DNA from: Solanum dulcamara
Taxonomy: Eukaryota > Streptophyta > Magnoliopsida > Solanales > Solanaceae
DNA length: 64,000 nucleotides
Reading direction: 5' to 3'
Assembly: GCF_947179165.1 (NCBI RefSeq)
Contig: NC_077243.1
Coordinates: 48,438,501-48,502,500, forward strand
Made by a program: the position numbers and the translations under genes. This document shows positions 59,570 to 64,000 of the stretch, one piece after another; within the stretch, counting starts at the first letter, position 1, and every line of letters begins with the position of its first letter. The notes below the pieces were generated by a model that saw nothing but the letters and a program-made list of their open reading frames with translations, did not search any database and was not told where the DNA came from.

Positions 59570-60837
59570 CATATACCTTAAGCGAGACGATCCAAGGCAT
59601 GGTCTTTGCAATTAGGAAAGCCACCCTTTGTCAAGGTTACACACCTGAAGACATATTTTATGTGGAAGTTGTTATGAATGATCCAAACAAAAACACATGA
59701 AGGATTTGGAATAAACATACTTATCATACCCTTACCTTTCTTTCAGATGAATATCAACCAAAACCTCCCAAACATTTAGATGGTTGTTTCAGCCCCCCAC
59801 ATCATACAAAATTGGTGGCAAAACATTCATAGGGTACACAGAGCTGAGATTATAAGGAATTTAGGTGCATTGTTGCCGCTCATAGGAATTCGAGCTAACA
59901 AGATCCTCATTATGCTACTGATGGAGTTTTGGGATCCAAGAATAGTGACCTTTAAGTTTTTGGAATTTGAGATCACTCCAACACTAGAAGAGTTTAGTGA
60001 TTTTTTGGAATTATCGATAAGAGGAAGAACACCGATATGTCCATCAACCATAAGTACATGAGATTTCCTTGGGCTGTTAGGGATGCATATCTTGCCATCA
60101 CTAAGGAATGCAGAAAATGGAAAGGTAAAGTTGGAGTATCTTTTCTAAAGATTTGGTTGTCTCGATAGCTTTGATAAACACCGAGATGAATTCGCCTGCC
60201 CTCGTAGGTAATGGATACATATGCGGCCAAGGATATTTGTGATGGCCTTTTTGGGGGCTATGGTCTTTCCAATAAGGTTCCATTCAATAAATATCAACAT
60301 TTTGCCGATAGTAATGGATCTTTTTGCAGTGCCACATAACTATTCCTTGGTGCATATGATTTTTGTCGAAGTATTTCGATCATTGTCAGTATGCACAAGG
60401 GGACATAACTTCTTTGGGGGCTACAATTTGTTATTACAAATCTAGAAAATAGAGCACTTCTATTGCTGAGGAGCATGAATGGACTACTCTATAGACGCCC
60501 GTAACAAGATTCGGAGCAACAATGATCATCTCAGATTTTGGGGCGCGCCTATGGGAGAGGAAGAGTGGCGTTTGTTCTTGACCAACCTCACAGGAGATTT
60601 TGTCCACTAGAAGTATTATTGGATAAGAGGATTGGTTTTTGTCAGGACGTGACACCTCTATTTCATTGAGTTGATCGGGCTAGGAGGTATTCAACCATAT
60701 GCTCCTCTCCGGGTCTTGCGACAATTTAGAGTTGTCCAAGACATACCGCTATAGGCAAATATGACATTATATAAGGATGATCTCATTTTGGTCCCAGCAA
60801 CATGGATAAGAAATTTGTAATTGGAATGGAATCATAT
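59570..60837 (+). pseudogene. DUF7745-type ORF of an Ogre/Tat-like element, broken
   Basis: 59780-60061 encodes WWQNIHRVHRAEIIRNLGAL, LLMEFWDPRIVTFKFLEFEI and TPTLEEFSDFLEL. 60221-60445, in another frame, encodes FVMAFLGAMVFP, NYSLVHMIFVEVFRSLSVC and HNFFGGYNLLLQ. 60500-60760, in broken frames, encodes WGAPMGEEEWRLFL and a FIELIGLGGIQPYAPLRVLRQF line. This order (FWDP, TPTLEE, AFLG, LLLQ, LRVLRQFG) is that of the plant DUF7745 family, common in Solanaceae and legume genomes next to gypsy gag-pol. I infer it is the extra first ORF of an Ogre-like element, given the upstream primer site. Its function is unknown. It is cut at 60838 by a family-B LTR. Confidence 0.75.
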
Positions 60838-63800
60838 TGTCACGACCCAACCCCGTAGGCCATGATGGGTGCCCGAACTGGACACTCGCATGTACCTTTG
60901 CTAACTATAAGGAAACCTGTCTCCTATTGGAGTCATAGCATGCCAATAGGCAAGACAATATATATAAGCCAACAAGGCTATTGTAACATATAGGCATAAC
61001 TGTTCACACATACATACCTATAGACCTGTAAGAGTAAAAATAAATAGAAATATAAGGAGGGACAGGGCCCCCGCCGTACCCTTGAACACAAAAATATATA
61101 CATCAATGGTCGTTACCAAAAGCTGAGCTCCGACATGATGGAGCTCTTATTAAACCCGGTGGGTAGAATCCTAAGTTGGTGGATCCTCAAGTCGCATGTC
61201 TATACCTGCGGGCATAAAACGCAACCCCCCGAAGAGAGGGGGGTCAGTAAAAAATATGTACTGAGTATGTAAGCATAAAACACCATAACGAGATTATAGT
61301 TGGAATAAGGATGTAGGGGACAAGTATAACAATTAACCCATTACCGTGCCTGCATCTCATGCAGTAAAATCATTTTCATCATAATATCATATCATCATCT
61401 CTTTTCATCATATATATCACTTCATCATGTCATCGTATATAGAATCATACCATCGTACACAGCATAACCTCATCGTATATATATATCATAACATATCTGG
61501 CCCATTATGGGGTTCGGTGTCACAAATATATCACTATATTTGCACATGCATACCTACCTACGGTATCCGACCCTTTAGTGAGGGACTCGGTAAAGAGAGT
61601 AGGGTACATCTATAGCGTACCCATATCGTATATATACATATCGTACCCGACCCTCTAGTGAGGGACTCAGTTTTCCTTCCTTATATCACCATATAACCTA
61701 GTCCATTATTGAATTCGGTGTCATAATCATCATATTTTATCCAGTTCGGGATGCGGTCAATAATCGTAGCGTTATCGCATCATTATATCTTCAAATCATC
61801 ATATCATCATATATAGCATCCCTTCCTCGTACATGGCATCACCCATCACATCATGGTATCATATCGCATCCGGCTTGGGACTCGGTGAAAGAAGTAGTAA
61901 AGTTGCGTATGATATTAGGCCTGGCCCCACGTAGGACTTAGTGAAAGAAGGGTTACCGTATGCACGATAGAGTAGTGAAAAACCAAATGCAACTAAATCA
62001 TCTCCTGACACTCAATGAAACAGTCAAGTGAACCGTCACTTGAAGACCAGGAAAGTAATTCTCCGAGGTACCCTTTAGATATTATTAGGGATTACATCAA
62101 TTAGGGCCTCAGGAACCATAGGCGTGTACCAAGATAATGCCACACAGTTTAGGCAATCAAAGACACAACTTATGCAATCAGACACATAGCTTATGCAATC
62201 AGAGATACAACTTATGCAATCAGAGACATTTATCCTCTCAAAGTCTTTCAAAATAGGAGCTTATATCTCTACTTACTATTCAACATATAGATGTCTCGAG
62301 AGTAGTAATTTAACTACTTTAGACCCTTAGTATTTAGAAGTGACTACGAGTCATGAGTTATATCCGTAACCTATAAATGGAATTACCTCTAAACTCATAT
62401 CAGACATCATTTCACTTACCTTAAGCAATTTCAACGAAAGAAGGAGATAGGCCTTATATGTACTACTCTTTATCCTACAGAAGACTTGAAAGGCGATGAG
62501 TCCACTTAGTGCAGGAGTTCTAACATCCAGAAGTGAACAAGGGTCTTGACTCATACTCAGAGCTTTATGAATGGAATGACTCCCAAGTTTCGTATATATA
62601 TAACTTAAGGCTAAGACATGCCAAAATAAAGAAAGGGTAAGCTTCACATAACTTTTGTGGATTAATTATAACCCAACTCACCTCGTTATCTCCTTGACCT
62701 ATTAATGTGAGAGTAATACTAAGGTTATTAACCTTTCACTTTCCAATTTCTAACTCTACAACCAAGTACCCATAGGAATCGTTTCCTTATCCAATACCCT
62801 CGACTAGTTTGTTACTAGTTTCGAAGTTACCGAAAATTAGGCGGTATTTCCCCTATAACTTTAACATCCCCGAGATTTCAACTCAGCCACCGTGTCAACA
62901 ACTATACCAACAATAACAACCATCATCATATACACAAGTGAATTACTTCAACATTACACAATACAAACTCCAAACAACTCGCCTGAAGCCACGATATCAA
63001 AATAGAGTTTTTAATCTTTATTTCACAAAACCTTTAACAATACGAAATGGAGGGTCATGTGGATGAAACCAGAAGTACACATATCCATTTTAGAACACTT
63101 TCCATAGCGAAACACGCCATCCAACCAGCTGCAACCACAACACCACAATCGCAACACACTACTCGACTTCGATTTAACTACGATGACTTCAATTTAGTTT
63201 GTTCCTAACGTCAACCATACTTATGCAATTTTTCCACTTACAACCTTGTTTAAGACATTTAATATACCACATAAAAATATCATAAACTCCAATTTGAAAG
63301 TGAAAACCTTACCTTACCCAAAACTCGCCAAAATTTGCCAAAACTCGCCTCGGAAGCTCTTCTAGCGCGGCTAGAACTTTGGGGCTGTTTGCTAACATTT
63401 TGGTGCTGCTCAAAACCATAAATTTTCATAAATAACACCTTCATAACATCGTGGTATACCCTAGATAATTAATTCACAGAACAAAATCGGAAAACTTACC
63501 TTTTTGTCTCCAAATCCGTGGCTCTCTTTCTTAAGTTTAAGGTTCCTCTTCTCTCTTTTTCTTTCTAGACTTTTCTTCTCTTTTCCTTTGCCTAGATAAT
63601 TTTGTGGAAGAATGACTTTTTGTTTGGATATAAGGATGACTTATAATATATATACATATATGCCACCTTATGGGGGGGAGTGACACGTGTCAACCCCTAA
63701 GTGGTGACACATGTCAAGCCCTTATTGGCCCAACGCACCATACCTTCCAACCATGGGCTGCCATATGGAAGATGGGGTACACCACCCTTGATCCAGCTGC

Positions 63801-64000
63801 TGCCATATGACACTCTCTCATGCTTCCACGTGGCACTCTCTTTTCCCCCTTGTGGGTTCATAATTTGTCTTACTTTACGAACCTATGTAATCCTTGCTAT
63901 GTAAGCTTGGTATGCACTCAGTAGCTTAAGTATGTAAGATTTCCAAGTTGGTAGCTTACATAAATAAGTTGAGTCCTACGACTCATTATTAGGTCTTCAA
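60838..64000 (-). repeat. Third family-B LTR, running off the window
   Basis: Starts TGTCACGACCCAACC directly in the DUF7745 ORF and aligns in the same orientation to the TE-B LTRs up to about 45475/52630. It is much more diverged from them than they are from each other. Hairpin modules (61495-61940), the 21-bp array (62150-62235) and both splice-donor motifs are present. CACGTG remains at 63684 and 63827, with a longer TATA-like run at 63641-63662. The left edge is an outer boundary, so the element body, if any, lies to the right. Confidence 0.9.

Overview
This window looks like plant nuclear heterochromatin. I found no intact host gene, no tRNA gene and no bacterial-type gene. Nearly all of the sequence is LTR retrotransposons of the Ty3/gypsy order, nested inside one another and in different states of decay. 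The family types (Athila-like with a PF20167-type third ORF, Tekay/Del-like chromoviruses, a DUF7745-type ORF behind an Ogre/Tat-like primer site) suggest a eudicot, probably Solanaceae. That taxonomic call rests on remembered resemblance, not on a search. For reference I name the elements TE-A1, A2, B, C, D and E.

Layout. 1-172 is the end of a family-B LTR. 173-2529 and 14786-19263 are the two halves of an Athila-like element on the minus strand (TE-A2). It is split by a complete 12.2-kb Athila-like element (TE-A1, 2535-14780) with both LTRs, PBS, gag, pol, a third ORF, PPT and a perfect CATAA target duplication. TE-A2 itself sits in the left LTR of a minus-strand chromovirus (TE-C, pieces from 19264 to 33800). 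TE-C was later hit by three solo LTRs, each with a 5-bp duplication: 19605-23131, 25856-27891 and 30841-32309. 33801-39413 holds fragments of two more TE-C-like copies. 39593-55911 is a plus-strand chromovirus remnant (TE-D). Its integrase gene was split by TE-B (42155-52792, minus strand), the youngest insertion, with two 3482-bp LTRs differing at only about 2% of positions. 56450-57302 is a piece of an E-type LTR. 57303-60837 is an Ogre/Tat-like LTR, primer site and broken DUF7745-type ORF. It is cut at 60838 by another family-B LTR that runs off the window.

TE-B is the most unusual element. Its LTRs are nearly identical, but its interior is only 3.7 kb and holds just decayed integrase and chromodomain remnants, so it must have moved with proteins supplied by another element. 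That interior carries an antisense segment clearly derived from 5S rRNA, with the internal Pol III control region preserved. Its LTR carries a cluster of CACGTG G-boxes next to a TATA-like site, plus conserved consensus splice-donor motifs seen in all three family-B LTR copies here.

Several LTR families in the window also carry clusters of short palindromes, with different motifs in different families. All reading frames of coding origin contain stops or frameshifts, so coding parts are listed as pseudogenes with domain extents. Domain limits are approximate.
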